This document shows positions 21,797-33,448 of a stretch of 64,000 bases of DNA, one piece after another. Below the pieces are notes generated by a model that worked only from the letters and a program-made list of their open reading frames with translations, was not told the origin of the DNA and ran no database searches. The DNA is from Metallyticus violacea (taxonomy: Eukaryota; Arthropoda; Insecta; Mantodea; Metallyticidae): contig CM060831.1 in the NCBI GenBank assembly GCA_030762175.1, positions 78,034,001 through 78,098,000 on the forward strand, written 5' to 3'. Position 1 is the first letter of the stretch; each line of letters opens with the position of its first letter. The position numbers were made by a program, and so were the translations under genes.

Positions 21797-22440
21797 TTTT
21801 TTATTTGATATTCAGAAACAAGCCGTTAAGTCATAAAGCAGGTGGATACGGGCAATGAGACATTAATTCGACTTTTTTCTCCTTCAAATAATCAATTCTT
21901 TGACATGCTGTGTGAGAGCTGGCTGGCATTGTCATGATGAATGTTGCGACGTTTTCAGTTGTTTTTCCTGATTTCGTCGATGCCTTCTGGCAAACAAATT
22001 GTTGTATACCATTCAGCAGTGACTGCTCTTCGATCCTCTAAAGGAATGGTTGTGACATGTCCAGTACAGCCGAAGAAACAAACGATCATTTTCTTGGAAG
22101 TGTTTCATGAACGAACAACTTTTGTGGGATTCGGCTCATCTTGGAACAGTCAGCCATGCAGTGGATTGTTGCTACTTTCCGGTTCATACGAATATATCCA
22201 AGTTTCGTCACCTTAACGATGTTGTATACGACTTTTGTAGTTTCTCGGTTGAATTTTTTGAACATTTGTTTACACCAAATAACACGAGTGTGGTTTTATT
22301 TATTTATTTATTTTTAAGTTTCGGGCAAATTATGCGGAATCCATTGGGAGCAGATCTTTTTCTCAGTTAAATGTTCATGCAAAGTCGAATGCACTGCAGG
22401 CTTTGATATGCTGAAGGAGCCTCTCTCTCACTGTAAGTCA

Positions 22441-22708
22441 CCGTCACAGGTGGTCGAGGTCGTTAAGGCACGAACTCGTGAGGGGGAGGTTTGGGTTCGA
22501 ATACCCCAAGACCGTCCTCTCTGACTTAGGTTTTTTCCAAATTTTCCTCATAAATGGCAAATGCCGGGGAGGTACCCTAAACTTAGGCCTGGAACGTTTC
22601 CTTCCTTAAAAATAAGTCCTTTCCCAATATATCATTTCATTTCATGTATCATCAGTGTGCATCGCCTGTGGTGCCTCTGTACCAAAACGGGCGTTGAGCA
22701 CTATTCAT
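22441..22708 (+). mobile_element. SINE-B copy 3 inserted in mariner
   Basis: Complete SINE-B with A-box (GGTCGAGGTCGTTAAGG), B-box (GGTTCGAATACC) and the full body. It is flanked by a 13-base target-site duplication TCACTGTAAGTCA (22428-22440 and 22709-22721). The insertion splits the mariner transposase between its DNA-binding and catalytic parts, so SINE-B moved after this mariner arrived. Confidence 0.95.
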
Positions 22709-23081
22709 TCACTGTAAGTCACATGCCAATCTTCTTCAATCATGTTACGCACATCATCGATGTTTCTGTAGTGACGGCCTTCACGAAATTCATCACTAAT
22801 GGACGCACGATCATGACGAAATTCAGCAAACCTATTGTAAAGTCTTTTCTGATGGTGCTTCATTATCAAAAGTGTAACGAAGCGATTCTATGCAATGCTG
22901 TTGAGTTAGGTCTTTATAAAATCGTAAAATATTATCCAGCGAAAACCTTTACGTGAAAATTTCATTTTTTCGCTACAGTACTTTGTTTAAACGCTCAATG
23001 AAGGTCAATTTCTAAGCTGCAACTGTTTTTATAATAACAAATGTCAATTGTTCCAAAAATAACAATGACGTATCTCAATGT

Positions 23082-23094
23082 CGCCATCTAGTGG
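23082..23094 (-). promoter_or_regulatory. CTCF-core-like motif inside mariner
   Basis: CCACTAGATGGCG on the minus strand, between the transposase start and the right terminal repeat. Matches the CTCF core pattern. Binding is not shown. Confidence 0.3.
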
Positions 23095-23376
23095 TCGTTT
23101 GTAAAAACTTAAAAGGTATCCCTCGCATATAATGCAACAGACTGTGGTTTCGAAGATCGTGGATATGTGTCCTGCGGACTAGGTCCCCCCACCCCCGTAT
23201 GCTTATACATAAGATATAAAAATGGAAGATAAAAACGTAATGAACGAGAATGGACTTGATAATATCCACCCGCTTTAATTGATAACAGTTTCATGCCGCT
23301 ACGCCTAATAGACACGTTCCACTACTTTCGTCCGCTATTGCATGGTTTAATGTCGTAACTTTCAAATTTGAACTGG

Positions 23377-23456
23377 CAGACCATAGATTCCCCATCTAAA
23401 CCATTCTACAATCTCTGAAATCGTTGCGATGTAATTAATTAACACCCGGTATGTTT
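23377..23456 (-). repeat. Dispersed terminal repeat R2, copy 2
   Basis: On the minus strand begins ATACCGGGTGTTAATTAATT, then CAGAGATTGTAGA and GATGGGGAATCTATGG. See copies at 14274-14366 and 35010-35096. Confidence 0.55.
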
Positions 23457-23997
23457 TTCCCACACTCACAAATCTAAGTTATAAAGAAGGGATACTTTTA
23501 ACTAACAGATCACTGAAAATGTTCTTTTAGTTGTGAAGGATAAAGAATAGGACAACCCTGGTGGAGCTGACTAGCAAATGGTGACTAATGAGAAAGTATA
23601 TAGACAGGGAATAAAATAATGTACAATATGCTTACCATATAACCTTAATAGCACTATACCTAAAACCAAAAAATTATCTAATAGAAACTGTTTGAATTCC
23701 TTCATACATAAACTTCAATCATTATACTTAATAATACCTTTACTTTAAAACAATCTTTAAAGCTAAATAAAAAAACAAAAGAATAGGAAAATGAACCCTA
23801 AAGCTCAGAGTATAGGAGCTCTGTAAGTTATTTTAGATCCGTAAATTGTGGCAAGTCATCTAAAGATTTTAAAATTGTAATATCAAAGGGTAGTTTAAAT
23901 AAAATATTAGTTTTGGAGATTAAAGATAAGATTTTTATATTTCCTTTGAAGTTTTAAAACTTTGTTATTTTATAGCGGGTTGAATACGAACAAATGC

Positions 23998-23998
<1 letters not shown>
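23457..23998. other. Unannotated AT-rich interval
   Basis: No feature recognised. Confidence 0.5.
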
Positions 23999-24050
<52 letters not shown>

Positions 24051-24051
24051 T
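23999..24051. repeat. (AAT)n microsatellite
   Basis: About 17 uninterrupted units. Confidence 0.95.
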
Positions 24052-25671
24052 AAACCATAAAACATCCAGCATTCATAACTATTAGCTAGCTGCCCAAAAA
24101 AGGCATTTAATATAGCTAAGTTCTGAGGCCGGTTCCTCTGAAATTACGAATCACACATTAATAAATAAATAAATAAATAACATCACCATTATACTTATGA
24201 TGAGATTGGAATGTTTTCAGACCAGCTGTATAAAAACTTTCTCTCCTTCAATTGATTAGAAGATCAGCCATATACAACAAAATGGACATAGATGACATGA
24301 TAACTTAAGTGACGAGACATAGTTTAAATAAATGAAGACATCTTGAAAACATCTGGCTAAAAATTAGATCAAAATAGTTAAAAGGAAAGTATAATGCAAC
24401 CAGCTATCATTGACTTTCTAAAAGAGTACCTTTATTTGATACACAACTTTCTATACTTACAAAGAAGAAATGTATAAAAATGACTATTTCACTCATGTGA
24501 ATCGACCAATGAAACGAAACAAAAATTTGAATTTTGACCAATCACAGCCGGATTATGAAGTGAAATTATCCAAAAAAAAAAAAAAAAAAAAAAATTCTTT
24601 TTATCACACAACGTGCAATTGTCTTGTGGTCAGTGTAGCCAACTCTACTATATAATACCTGATCACGCATCACTGACCACTTTTGCTAGAGGCGGTGGGG
24701 AGCTATTGATAGCAACAAAAGCACGGACAATCGACAATCATAACGCAAAATGGAGGGTTCTCAAAGCGTTTTGGTGATGCGTCAAATGTGCAAATTGATC
24801 TTATCATTAGGAATTGCAAATCACAAAATACAAAGAAAAATAAAGACACTGTATGTTATCTTTTTTTTTCCCTCAGTTGGTAATAAAAAATTGAACGGAA
24901 GAGATTGTTATAGTCAACTTTTGTACATTTCAGTCTCGGTTTCTGCGAATTTCAAATATATATTACTTTTATTCTTATTCTATTCACGCAATGGAATATT
25001 GGCATTACTTACAATTAACACTCTTCGTCGCAAGATTGCTTGAAAAGGTTAAGTACAAATATACAATTATTATACTTTTGTATGTCAAGTTTAGAGGAAC
25101 TATATTTAAATTCTTATTTTATTCGTGAAATAGTTATAAAAAGTACCACTGGAGGGTCTGAGCTTTGGAGATCGGTAATTTCAGACCCTATTGTGGTATT
25201 TATTATTTGTGATAAAGCAGACCCATTGCCGTATCATATTGATCGTCGTAAATCATCAATTAGATAAGCCAGGAAAGAGTCGATAAGACTCCGGTTGATA
25301 GCTTTCATTTCTTTGGAAGTTACCGGTCTTGACAGAATCTACACATACAGACAGGTATTTGCAGATCACCACCGAACGACTTTCTAATATAATGCCATTG
25401 TAGTGGCTATGAAGCGCAGTCACATTGTTGCAAATATTGTATATTGACAATATACCATCAAAGTAATAAAAAAAAATCAAAACAGTGAAATATACATGTG
25501 TGCAGAGGACAGAAAGGTGATGGATGAAAAGAATACTACTACCAAATTCGGTCAAGATTTAAAAAAGTAAACTTCCGCTATTATAATTGCCAAAAGTTTT
25601 GTCAACATAACACAGACAATGAACATTCACGCTAGGAAATACTGAAAAGTAATTTAAATTGTTACGAGGGC
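24052..25671. other. Long unannotated interval
   Basis: An A23 run lies near 24571. Several AT-rich open frames at 24470-25555 have no motif. Confidence 0.45.
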
Positions 25672-26640
25672 TGTTCAATAATAAATAATAATTCTTCATG
25701 AGCATCATTTCTCGCTCTAAAAGTGTTCGCTTAATGTACTCTTATTGTTGTCAAGTCCAGATTCCGCCTGTGAGAGGTGTGGAAGTTGAGACATAGCAAT
25801 ATGCTGCTCTGAAATTCTGTTTTCGTCTTAATAAATCTTCAGCAAATCTCGTTCACCTCTACAGATGGTTTAAAATGTCACAAGAGGGGAGGCAATAAGG
25901 TGAACCAGGCGCTCTAACTGAGCAAACCATTAACACCGCTGCTGTCATAGTAAGACACCATCCTCGAACAACATTAAGAACCTTTCAGAAATTCTGAACA
26001 TTTCACTGGGTACCATCCACGCGTTAACTGAAAAGTGGCACAAGAGACGTGTTTGTGACGTTGGGTTCCGGGCAAAGGACGTCAGCGTGCACATTTGCAT
26101 GCAGTTGAAGATGATGTTACAAGAAGATGTGGAGGTTTTTTACCCCCAAAAGTAATCACTGCTGACGAAACTGACCCATACCATTAAAAAACGTGGTTGC
26201 TTCTACAGGGAAAATTTGATCATCTGATTATCGATATTCAAGGAATGGTTTACCAGCATGTCGAATCTGCACACAGAACTGTAACCGGGCAAAACATGCC
26301 CTGAACACCCTGCAAAATATTTCTGTGCAACAAGATGGATGCTACTCTACGTCGACAAAGCAAATGTTATTGTTCAATATCTCACAATAATCAATGTGAA
26401 GCACGTCCCTCATCCTCCCTATAGTCCAGATTTAGCCCCTTGTAACTTTTCCTTTGCTCCAAATTGAAGAAACATCATAGGATGCATTTTCCATCGATTC
26501 TGAAGGACCTGTCCAGCAAGTTTTGAAGACGCTGGCTGGGGTAGGTGTCTTGCATCCAAAGAGGACTATGTGAAAAATCATAAAAATCATGTGGACGAAT
26601 AAAGGTGTGTTGTAAAATTTTATTGAACATCTATCTTATG
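25672..26640 (+). mobile_element. Decayed mariner (plus strand)
   Basis: The left end CGAGGGCTGTTCAATAATAAAT matches the terminal family of the mariner at 30073. The right end TTTTATTGAACATCTATCTTA is a degraded partner. Transposase traces in shifting frames: TADETDPYHYKKT (first Asp block), IDIQGMVYQHVESA, TVTGQNMP, then HPPYSPDLAPCNF near 26410 (third block, with the final Asp read as Asn), then LKKHHRMHFPSILKDL. The second catalytic block (HDNARP) is destroyed. Many stops. Confidence 0.75.
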
Positions 26641-27400
26641 ATTAATATTTTTGAAATATTCCGATTCCGTTCTTTGCAAGCTAGAAGAAAGAATAACTCA
26701 GCTCAAAAGTACCAGATATTATACATGAGCTTTTTATTTCCCCGCCTTACTTATGAACGTCGTTTTTGACGTTATTCAACAGAATAAGCAGAGCTGTTAT
26801 TATAGTGGAAAGGTTTCGATTTATCTCATCTTACTATGATGACGCATGACAATGCTTACGTGTACTGATAAAACTAACGGTTTAAGAGCAAATGAGTAAG
26901 ATTAATAAACTTCCTTCTGAGTCTTCCTAGGTGTAGCTTTTCTCTCGGGAAGAGACAATAGTTCCACTTACAGAGGGCAGGTAATTAACAACACAAATGC
27001 CTCTTCTAAGATAGGTTAATATGACTTCTTAACACAAACACGTGCATTACCTATCATGATGTGACGATGGAACGTTTGCGATTAGAAACTAGTGACTTTC
27101 CACCATATGCTGTGTTGTTGGATTTCAGCATCATACCTAGGGATCATTCTTGTTTTCCTCCGAAGTGTTTGCCTATGGGCAAGCGCACCGCTCGTTAACC
27201 GGTTAGCAGGCCAGTCAGGTCTCTCCAATTAGGGGGAGGGTATAAAAAAAAAAAAAAAAAACCTAACGCTGTTTATTTTTTGGTTTCTTAGGCTGGACAT
27301 TTCCAGTTTACTGAAACATATTATACAGGTTATGGCATGTTTTACGATCTGGAGCGTAAGTTTGCTTTGAACTTCATGAGTAACACATATGAGTTAACAC
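26641..27400. other. Unannotated interval with A18 run
   Basis: Poly(A) at about 27244-27261. The 27100-27230 part may contain a degraded Tc1-like terminal block (GTTTGCCTATGGGCAAGCG), not firm. Confidence 0.4.
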
Positions 27401-27622
27401 ATTTTTTCGGGCGTAAAAATCCTAAGTATAGCTTCCTTCGGAAGGGAAGTAAAGCCGTGGATCCCGTGTCGTACATTTTACGGCACGAAAAAGAACCTCA
27501 AGCCTGAAAGAAGAGGCCTCTGAGCAAAATTTGTCGGCCTTGAGTTGAATGGGACGCTGATGACCTGAGATGTTAAAGAGCGTCCATAAATAAATCAATC
27601 AAAAAAAAAAAAAAAAAAAAAA
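27401..27622 (+). mobile_element. SINE-A, headless, with A22 tail
   Basis: Starts in the body at ATTTTTTCGGGCGTAAAAA, lacks the tRNA head and a short mid segment (TTTCACGCCC), and ends AAATAAATCAATCA plus poly(A). Directly followed by another SINE-A piece. Confidence 0.85.
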
Positions 27623-27764
27623 CGGTACGAAAAAGAACCTCAAGCCTGAAAGAAGAGACCTCTGAGCAAAATTTGTCTGCCGTTTCACGCCCTGAATTGA
27701 ATGGGACGCTGATGACCTGAGATGTTAAACAACGTCCGTAAATAAACCAAATAAACAACAACAG
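27623..27764 (+). mobile_element. SINE-A 3' part in tandem with the preceding copy
   Basis: Begins mid-body (CGGTACGAAAAAGAACCTC) immediately after the first copy's poly(A) and ends with the alternative tail GTAAATAAACCAAATAAACAAC. The head-to-tail pair may reflect recombination or insertion at the first copy's A-tail. Confidence 0.85.
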
Positions 27765-28304
27765 AAGTGTAATACATTTTAGTGGGCAACAGATTTCGGC
27801 CTTATTTTTGTCACAACTATCTCAGTCTCCCTCCCCCCACTTCGGATTAATCATATTTCCTTACTTAGGCATGTTATAGGCGCTCTTTGCATTAGAAATA
27901 TTCCTTAAAAAGCGAGGTAATGAACTTCCATAGCTCGGATACGTGCCGCCTAACAATACGAAGCGTAAATTCTCTATTAATTGTTAACACACCTGTTTGA
28001 AGTTCTCGCATTGTTTATAGATATGTCACATAGAAAACTATTCAATAGCATAGTTCGTTCCTCCCTTCCGTTGCCTGGCACGCATCTCCGTCTTCTCTTT
28101 ATTACAGACTAAGAAAACTACCTCCTAACTTATCTTATTTCAAAGAGATTGTGTTTGAATACAATAAAATAACTCAAAATGCCCCATTAGCAAAAATCTA
28201 TTTGCAAAATTTTGGGAACCACAATTCAGGAAACACTGCTATTAGCGAGTAGTAAGTTGTGAAGTAGGTTTTCGCGTCATGGCAAAAATTCTTCAGCTAA
28301 TGCC
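27765..28304. other. Unannotated interval
   Basis: No feature recognised. Confidence 0.4.
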
Positions 28305-28390
28305 GCGTGAAATTTAATGATTATAAATCATTCAATGTTTCGAGGACCTTGTAGTCCTGAGGATGGTTTATAATAATTTAATTTCACGTT
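28305..28390. repeat. Nested stem-loop
   Basis: Outer arms 28305-28327 (GCGTGAAATTTAATGATTATAAA) and 28367-28390 pair with about two mismatches. The 39-base loop holds a small perfect hairpin AGGAC/GTCCT at 28343-28347 and 28354-28358. Could be a small foldback element. Confidence 0.55.
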
Positions 28391-29124
28391 AAAATGAAGC
28401 GCACAATACGTTACAGCCCAAATATAATTTGCCAAAATGCCCGCGAATGCTCCAAACACCACCGAACGTCACTAAGACATAGCGAGTTTGCGGTTCAATT
28501 TCAGCCAGGGCAATATTTCCTGTATTATCAATGTTCACCCTCACAGAAGCGAAAACGGGCATTAAATATTGAACAGTAGTCTATCAAAGATCTTCATGAA
28601 TCAAGCTGACAAAACAAACAGTATTCCTCACCCTCAAACCTTGTTTCCATTTAACAAACAGTTGCCAGGATATCAATGCGCATAAAACTTTTTACTAATC
28701 ATGTCCCTGAAATTAATACGGGACATGAGCACTTTGACAAGCAAAATAGTCATCGTACGAATGGCAATTATTAAACCTTTTGGATGCAGGATGACAATTA
28801 CGAACAACAAGCCCTGTATTTCATAGTAAAGCGCTAAATCTGGTTCGTAAATGATGCTGACGCAAAGGGTTTCCATGGCTTTCATTTAGCTATGTATACA
28901 CGGGGTTTGTTTCATAGCTGCTGCCCTTGTGAAAGACCAAACTACCGACAGTCAAACTTTTAGAAATACATTCATTTTCCCTCGGTACACACACCTCAAT
29001 ATCGATAGACTACAACTCTCTCATAACCAACCACAAAGAAAACAGTTCGTTGCTTCTTCGGGCATGTAATGTTCATGACGAATTCAAACTGTTATCATTA
29101 TTATGCAACCTAGAAGCTCGTGTA
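28391..29124. other. Unannotated interval
   Basis: Contains open frames of 61-70 codons without motifs. Confidence 0.4.
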
Positions 29125-29875
29125 CAGTGCGATCAGTGATGTTTACCTCCGCGGCGCGGGTTTTTCCTATGAGCGAGCCGCGTTGTGGAGGGGGTAGCAA
29201 GCCTGTCTGCTTACTTGTTGACCTTGCTGGTGTCGTACGGGAACGGGCGTTTCTTAATTCGACAGTATACACAACGTGTGTTTACAATGGCACGGCATGT
29301 CTTTATGTACGATTCACATGTGTTAACTTAGTGACGACAGCATACAGCTAATTCTGTTACTATTGAGAATACCAAATTAAGCCCCCCCCCCTTTTTTCTC
29401 CAGAGAATTAGCTGACAGGGAAGTGATCATCCATTTTTTCAACAGAACTCTGTAACCGTTCACACTGCGAATAATTTTATGAGAGCCATTCACAAAGACA
29501 GAGCTATTAGTAGGGATTTGTGGTCCTCTTGGTCCTCCGGTTTAACAGCCTGCGTTATTATCTCTGGGGTAAATTAAAAATGCCGTGTACAAGACGTACC
29601 CGCACACCGTACAAAAACTCAAAGATAATACTCATCCGGAAATTGTTCGGATTTCTCAAAAAGAACTACAGCAAGTGATGAATACTTTCCTAAAGAGGTG
29701 CCATAAATGTGTGGAGAATGGTGGGCACCTAATCTAGTTATTTGGTAAGTAACGAGCCTTTTAAATTGGTTTGTTTTACTGTTTCACCCTCCCGCTAATC
29801 ACAGAGACCGGTAGCCGGCTAACGAGCTAGCCTATAGGCAAAACATTCCGGGGTGAAACAAAACTGATAGCACGG
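29125..29875 (+). mobile_element. Tc1-like internally deleted element, copy B
   Basis: 751-bp unit flanked by TA (29123-29124 and 29876-29877), with ends CAGTGCGATCAGTGATGTTT and, reversed, CCGTGCTATCAGTTTTGTTT. The 5' part encodes VFTxxMARHVFMYDSHVLT, the start of a Tc1-type transposase. A C10 run and spacer follow. Then the C-terminus is largely open: VYKTYPHTVQKLKDN, EIVRISQKELQQVMNTFLKR, CHKCVENGGHLI. The HTH and the DDE/D core are absent, as in copy A, so this is a non-autonomous derivative and not a simple decayed copy. Confidence 0.8.
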
Positions 29876-30072
29876 TATTACAGAATGCCTTTATAACTGA
29901 TAATTTCTCAAAAACTGTTACTGATAATTATTAATTAGTCTATATTATTTATGATAGCTATTATCTCTACAAATATGACACTAATTTTTCAAACATCTAC
30001 TCATCGAATAATAACGAGCTAATATTATTTTCAATTAGCGCCGGCAAATATTCACATAGCACGCACTATGTA

Positions 30073-31128
30073 TGAGGGCTGTTCAATAAAGAATTATTAT
30101 AAATTTTCTGACTATATACCTTTTCTCGTGGTGATAATTTTAATGACCTTTCTCAAAGCAATTTCCATAGGATGCAAAATGCACCTGTCCCAGCATTTCT
30201 GTCAATCTTCAAAGTCATGCTGGAAAGCAGTTTATGACAGATCTGCTTCTGAAAATGAAAAATGCCTCCCAAAAAGTTCTTCTTCAATTTGGGGAAAATG
30301 AAAAATTCACTCGGTGCTAAATATGGACTATAGGGAGGGTGAGCAACACACAGCCTTGTTTTTGCGAGATATTCAGCAACAACATTTGCGATGCTGGGCC
30401 GTGCATTGTCGTGATGGAGCATTCAGGTTGTTGCCTTTTTGCAGAGTATACAGGACCTTTTTGTAGAATTGCCCAGTTACACAGGTGAACCATTCCTTGT
30501 ATATGGAGAAACGAGATTACCGTACGTTCATATCTACATTTGCTTTATATGATGGACTTTGATGTTTGTTCTCACGATCGAAATGCTGTAGCATTTGAAA
30601 TAATAACTTCGTATCTTTTTATAACATCATCTTCAAACCTGCATGTGAATATCCTTTCGACTTGGAACCCACTGCTCACGTTCAACTGATTAATCAATAA
30701 CCAATGTGTGGGTATCACCCAACAAATTTCAGACTTTCTGAAACAGTTCTTAATGTTATTCGCCGGGCCTTTCTCTAAGTCACAGGAGCGGTGTTAACGT
30801 TTTCTTCTGATAGATCACAAACTGGAGCCTCGGTCGACCTAATTGTCTCCCATCTTTAAACATTTTAAATAATTTTCGAGTTGTGCTATAGGCAAGAACA
30901 AACTCTCCTGTATCATTGCATATACCTCAGTCGAAGTTTCGGTGAGATGAAAGCAAAATTTCAGAACAGTATTTAGCTATAGGCAAGACAGAACATGTCT
31001 CAATGACAACAATGAAACTAGTTGCACGTGCACATTACGCATTAACCTAACAAAATATTGTGTAAGTTAAATTTAGGAGTGAGAAATTATGGCTATAAAA
31101 ATTATCATTCTTTAATGAACAGACCCCG
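30073..31128 (-). mobile_element. Mariner with matching termini, inactivated
   Basis: Flanked by TA (30071-30072, 31129-31130). Left end TGAGGGCTGTTCAATAAAGA and the reversed right end CGGGGTCTGTTCATTAAAGA are clear terminal inverted repeats. At about 1.06 kb it is shorter than the 1.3 kb norm. The C-terminal transposase is open on the minus strand at 30153-30422. The N-terminal two thirds (30430-31080) are badly decayed. Confidence 0.85.
30153..30422 (-). pseudogene. Mariner transposase C-terminal part
   Basis: 89 codons. MLHHDNARPSIANVVAEYLA carries the second catalytic Asp (HDN). AHPPYSPYLAPSEFF holds the third block, where the catalytic Asp (normally APSD/APCD) is Glu and the spacing is one residue short of the mariner DD34D rule. 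LKKNFLGGIFHFQ follows. Later residues run off frame. It cannot be active even apart from upstream damage. Confidence 0.88.
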
Positions 31129-32406
31129 TAAAGCGTTTAGGCAATAATCTTTGGTTCTTCTTTTTCTCTACCGCCGGATTTAACCCAACAATTCATTTCT
31201 GGAGGACCTAAAAGAGGGGTGTATAGTTCATAAATACGATATACGTTTAATTCCCTAAATGCAGTATCCCTAAAGAACACCATGAATAATTAAAAATACC
31301 CTTTATAACATTCCCAGATATGATTGCTAAAAAAAAGTTAGAACTTCCATATAGTATTCCAGAAGCCGCTTTTTACAGTATATGTAGGAACGTCTCATGA
31401 GCGTCATACAAAACAGAACACTTGCTAGACTCTTCTTGTCCCAAAGAGTCTTAATGCCATTTCGTGCGCTTTTATTTAACATTATCTTATTTTTGCACAA
31501 AAATAGTACCACTATTAGAATGTTTCATGTTGGTTTTATAAGGATTTTCCGTGGCACTTTTAATACATAGAAATGGCGTTTCCGTTTCTGAGCCATTTAT
31601 TACTCCTTATAAGGTTTTTGAAAGGATAAAATAAAAGAAATCATTGTAAATCGGAATAACTTCAAAAAATATTTTTGAAAATCTCTGAACAATGAGTACA
31701 CCTGAAGTTGATTGTCCTTTATATGCTTGAAAAAACCCGAATCATGTGACATGTGAAGCTTCAATCTGGAGGGAAAAAAATAAAATAAAATAAAATAAAA
31801 TGAGGAAAATCGTCAATACTTCGTGGAGAATAGACTTATAGAAGTGACCTAATTAGACGAATGACCAAGAAATAAAAAGAAAAAAACATTCTAACTCCAT
31901 TGTCACAGGCGTCATAGTGAAAAAGGAAAAATTAAAAATATTTACTGTTGCTGAAGAGTCACTTTGGGGAAACCTTCAGCATTACACGGATGAAGAAAAC
32001 ACATCATATAGCCACAAGAAAAAGAAGATGCTTTTAGAATATAATTTCTTTGTTCAAAGAAACTGGGTGCTTTACCTTTTATGCATATTTTTCTTTCATT
32101 TTTGTAAAAAAGATATATATTTTGTGTTATTGAAGAACTTTATTTTCAATAAATAAAAATATTCTGCAATATCTTTTTTACAAAATTCCAGATATTGCAT
32201 CAAAACTCGGCATATGCAAAAAGTTCGTTTAAAAACACTATTTTCGTTAAGTGTACTTCCAAAACTCGACGTTAATAATTTCATTTACTAAATAATAGAA
32301 AAATATACTGTGTAATTTCATTTCATTAGAACTTACTTAAGGCCATAATGATATGTCGAAAAATCGTAACATTTCCTAAATTTAGGAATTAGGAAAATGG
32401 ATATAT
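31129..32406. other. Unannotated AT-rich interval
   Basis: Contains an (AAAAT)n run at 31774-31801. No genes recognised. Confidence 0.5.
31774..31801. repeat. (AAAAT)n microsatellite
   Basis: Five consecutive AAAAT units after an A7 run. Confidence 0.85.
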
Positions 32407-32554
32407 ATTAACAGTAATAATAGAAGCTTTAAAAGGATAAAACACTAAGATAAAGTCACACTTGAAATCGCTATATTAGAAGAAATCGCTATATTTCAAG
32501 TGTGACTTTATCTTAGTGTTTTATCCTTTTAAAGCTTCTATTATTACTGTTAAT
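32407..32554. repeat. Perfect 62-bp hairpin related to Penelope termini
   Basis: Arms 32407-32468 and 32493-32554 are exact reverse complements over 62 bases, with a 24-base loop that itself contains a shifted repeat (AAATCGCTATATT). The arm sequence (GGATAAAACACTAAGATAAAGT..CACACTTGAAAT) is homologous to the outer part of the inverted repeats of the Penelope-like element at 2528-3946 (GATAAAACACTGAGAAAGAG..CACACTTGAAAT). It looks like a Penelope terminal pair with no interior. Confidence 0.9.
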
Positions 32555-33440
32555 TTATTTCATTGCTAATAGTGTTACATTCTTTTTATTTTATATTATA
32601 TATACTTTTTTCATATTCTATTTGTAGAAAAGAAAAAACCTGGCTCTAATTTTCAACTGAGAGCGGTACTAAAACTGAAATGTTGGCAGTTCAGTAGCGC
32701 CGAATAAAACGAAACCATTAAAATGTACCTCAACGTTAGATATTTGAGTATTACTTTTATTAAGTAGGATATCGACAGTGCAGTCATATCTATGGACCTT
32801 GTGCAACAATCGACAATCATCGTGTTGGTAATAGATAGAGAGGCATGTACGTCATAACCTTGGAAACAGCTGATTGACATGACAGGTGTCCTCTGCAATA
32901 AAAGCATAAGTACAAGTGCAGCACATATAGCGTACTTGCACAATGATAGGTTTTCAAACAAGTCAAGTGTACCTGCGCTAATGCTGCCGTACATTTATTA
33001 ATTTAAATCGACCTGCGAGGTTCAGGCGTACTTCCTTTACGGTAAGGTGAGCAACAAATGATTTTACAGCATTATATAAAATGAACTCAACAATCCAACA
33101 AAGTGGCTTATATCTACATAAAATGAGCTTCAAATTCCGCTAAATATCTGAAAGTCCTTCAAATGTTTTATTCAATAATCATATTGTCTTACGAATGTCT
33201 TAAATGTAATTGTTAATACAAAAACATTCTTAAAATAATGAAGAAACCAATTAATATTAATATTACTTCTATTACTGTACAGAATATTAATTTCAGAGAT
33301 TGTAGGGAAGTTTTGGATAAGCAATTTGAGACATCAGTTATGCCATTAAGTACGTGACGGAGGCTTGCATTCGAAATATCACACAATAGCAGGCGGAAGT
33401 TTAGGAGCTTGTCTATTTGGCGCAGTCAGAATGAAATAAA
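32555..33440. other. Unannotated interval
   Basis: The 113-codon minus frame at 32653-32994 has hydrophobic stretches but no motif recognised. Confidence 0.4.
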
Positions 33441-33448
33441 ATTAAAAT

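Larger units (their letters stand above)
21567..23125 (-). mobile_element. Full-length mariner, inactivated, carrying a SINE-B
   Basis: Terminal inverted repeats 21567-21594 and 23098-23125 match at 27 of 28 bases (CGAGGGCTACCTTTTAAGTT inward). Removing the SINE-B and its duplication leaves about 1.28 kb, the usual mariner length. Minus-strand transposase in order: LRYTFDNEAPSEKTLQ and FAEFRHDRASISDEFREGR (HTH region), [SINE], CSQWIPHNLPET, GDETWIYSYEPES (first Asp), MIVCFFGCTGHVTTIPLEDR, HHDNASSHTA (second Asp), CPYPP (degraded third block), then RFSSPQETVEAFKNHVFEIP and CFDNWFERMQKRI at the C-terminus. The third catalytic Asp region is reduced by a deletion. Several frameshifts and stops make it dead. 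Confidence 0.93.
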
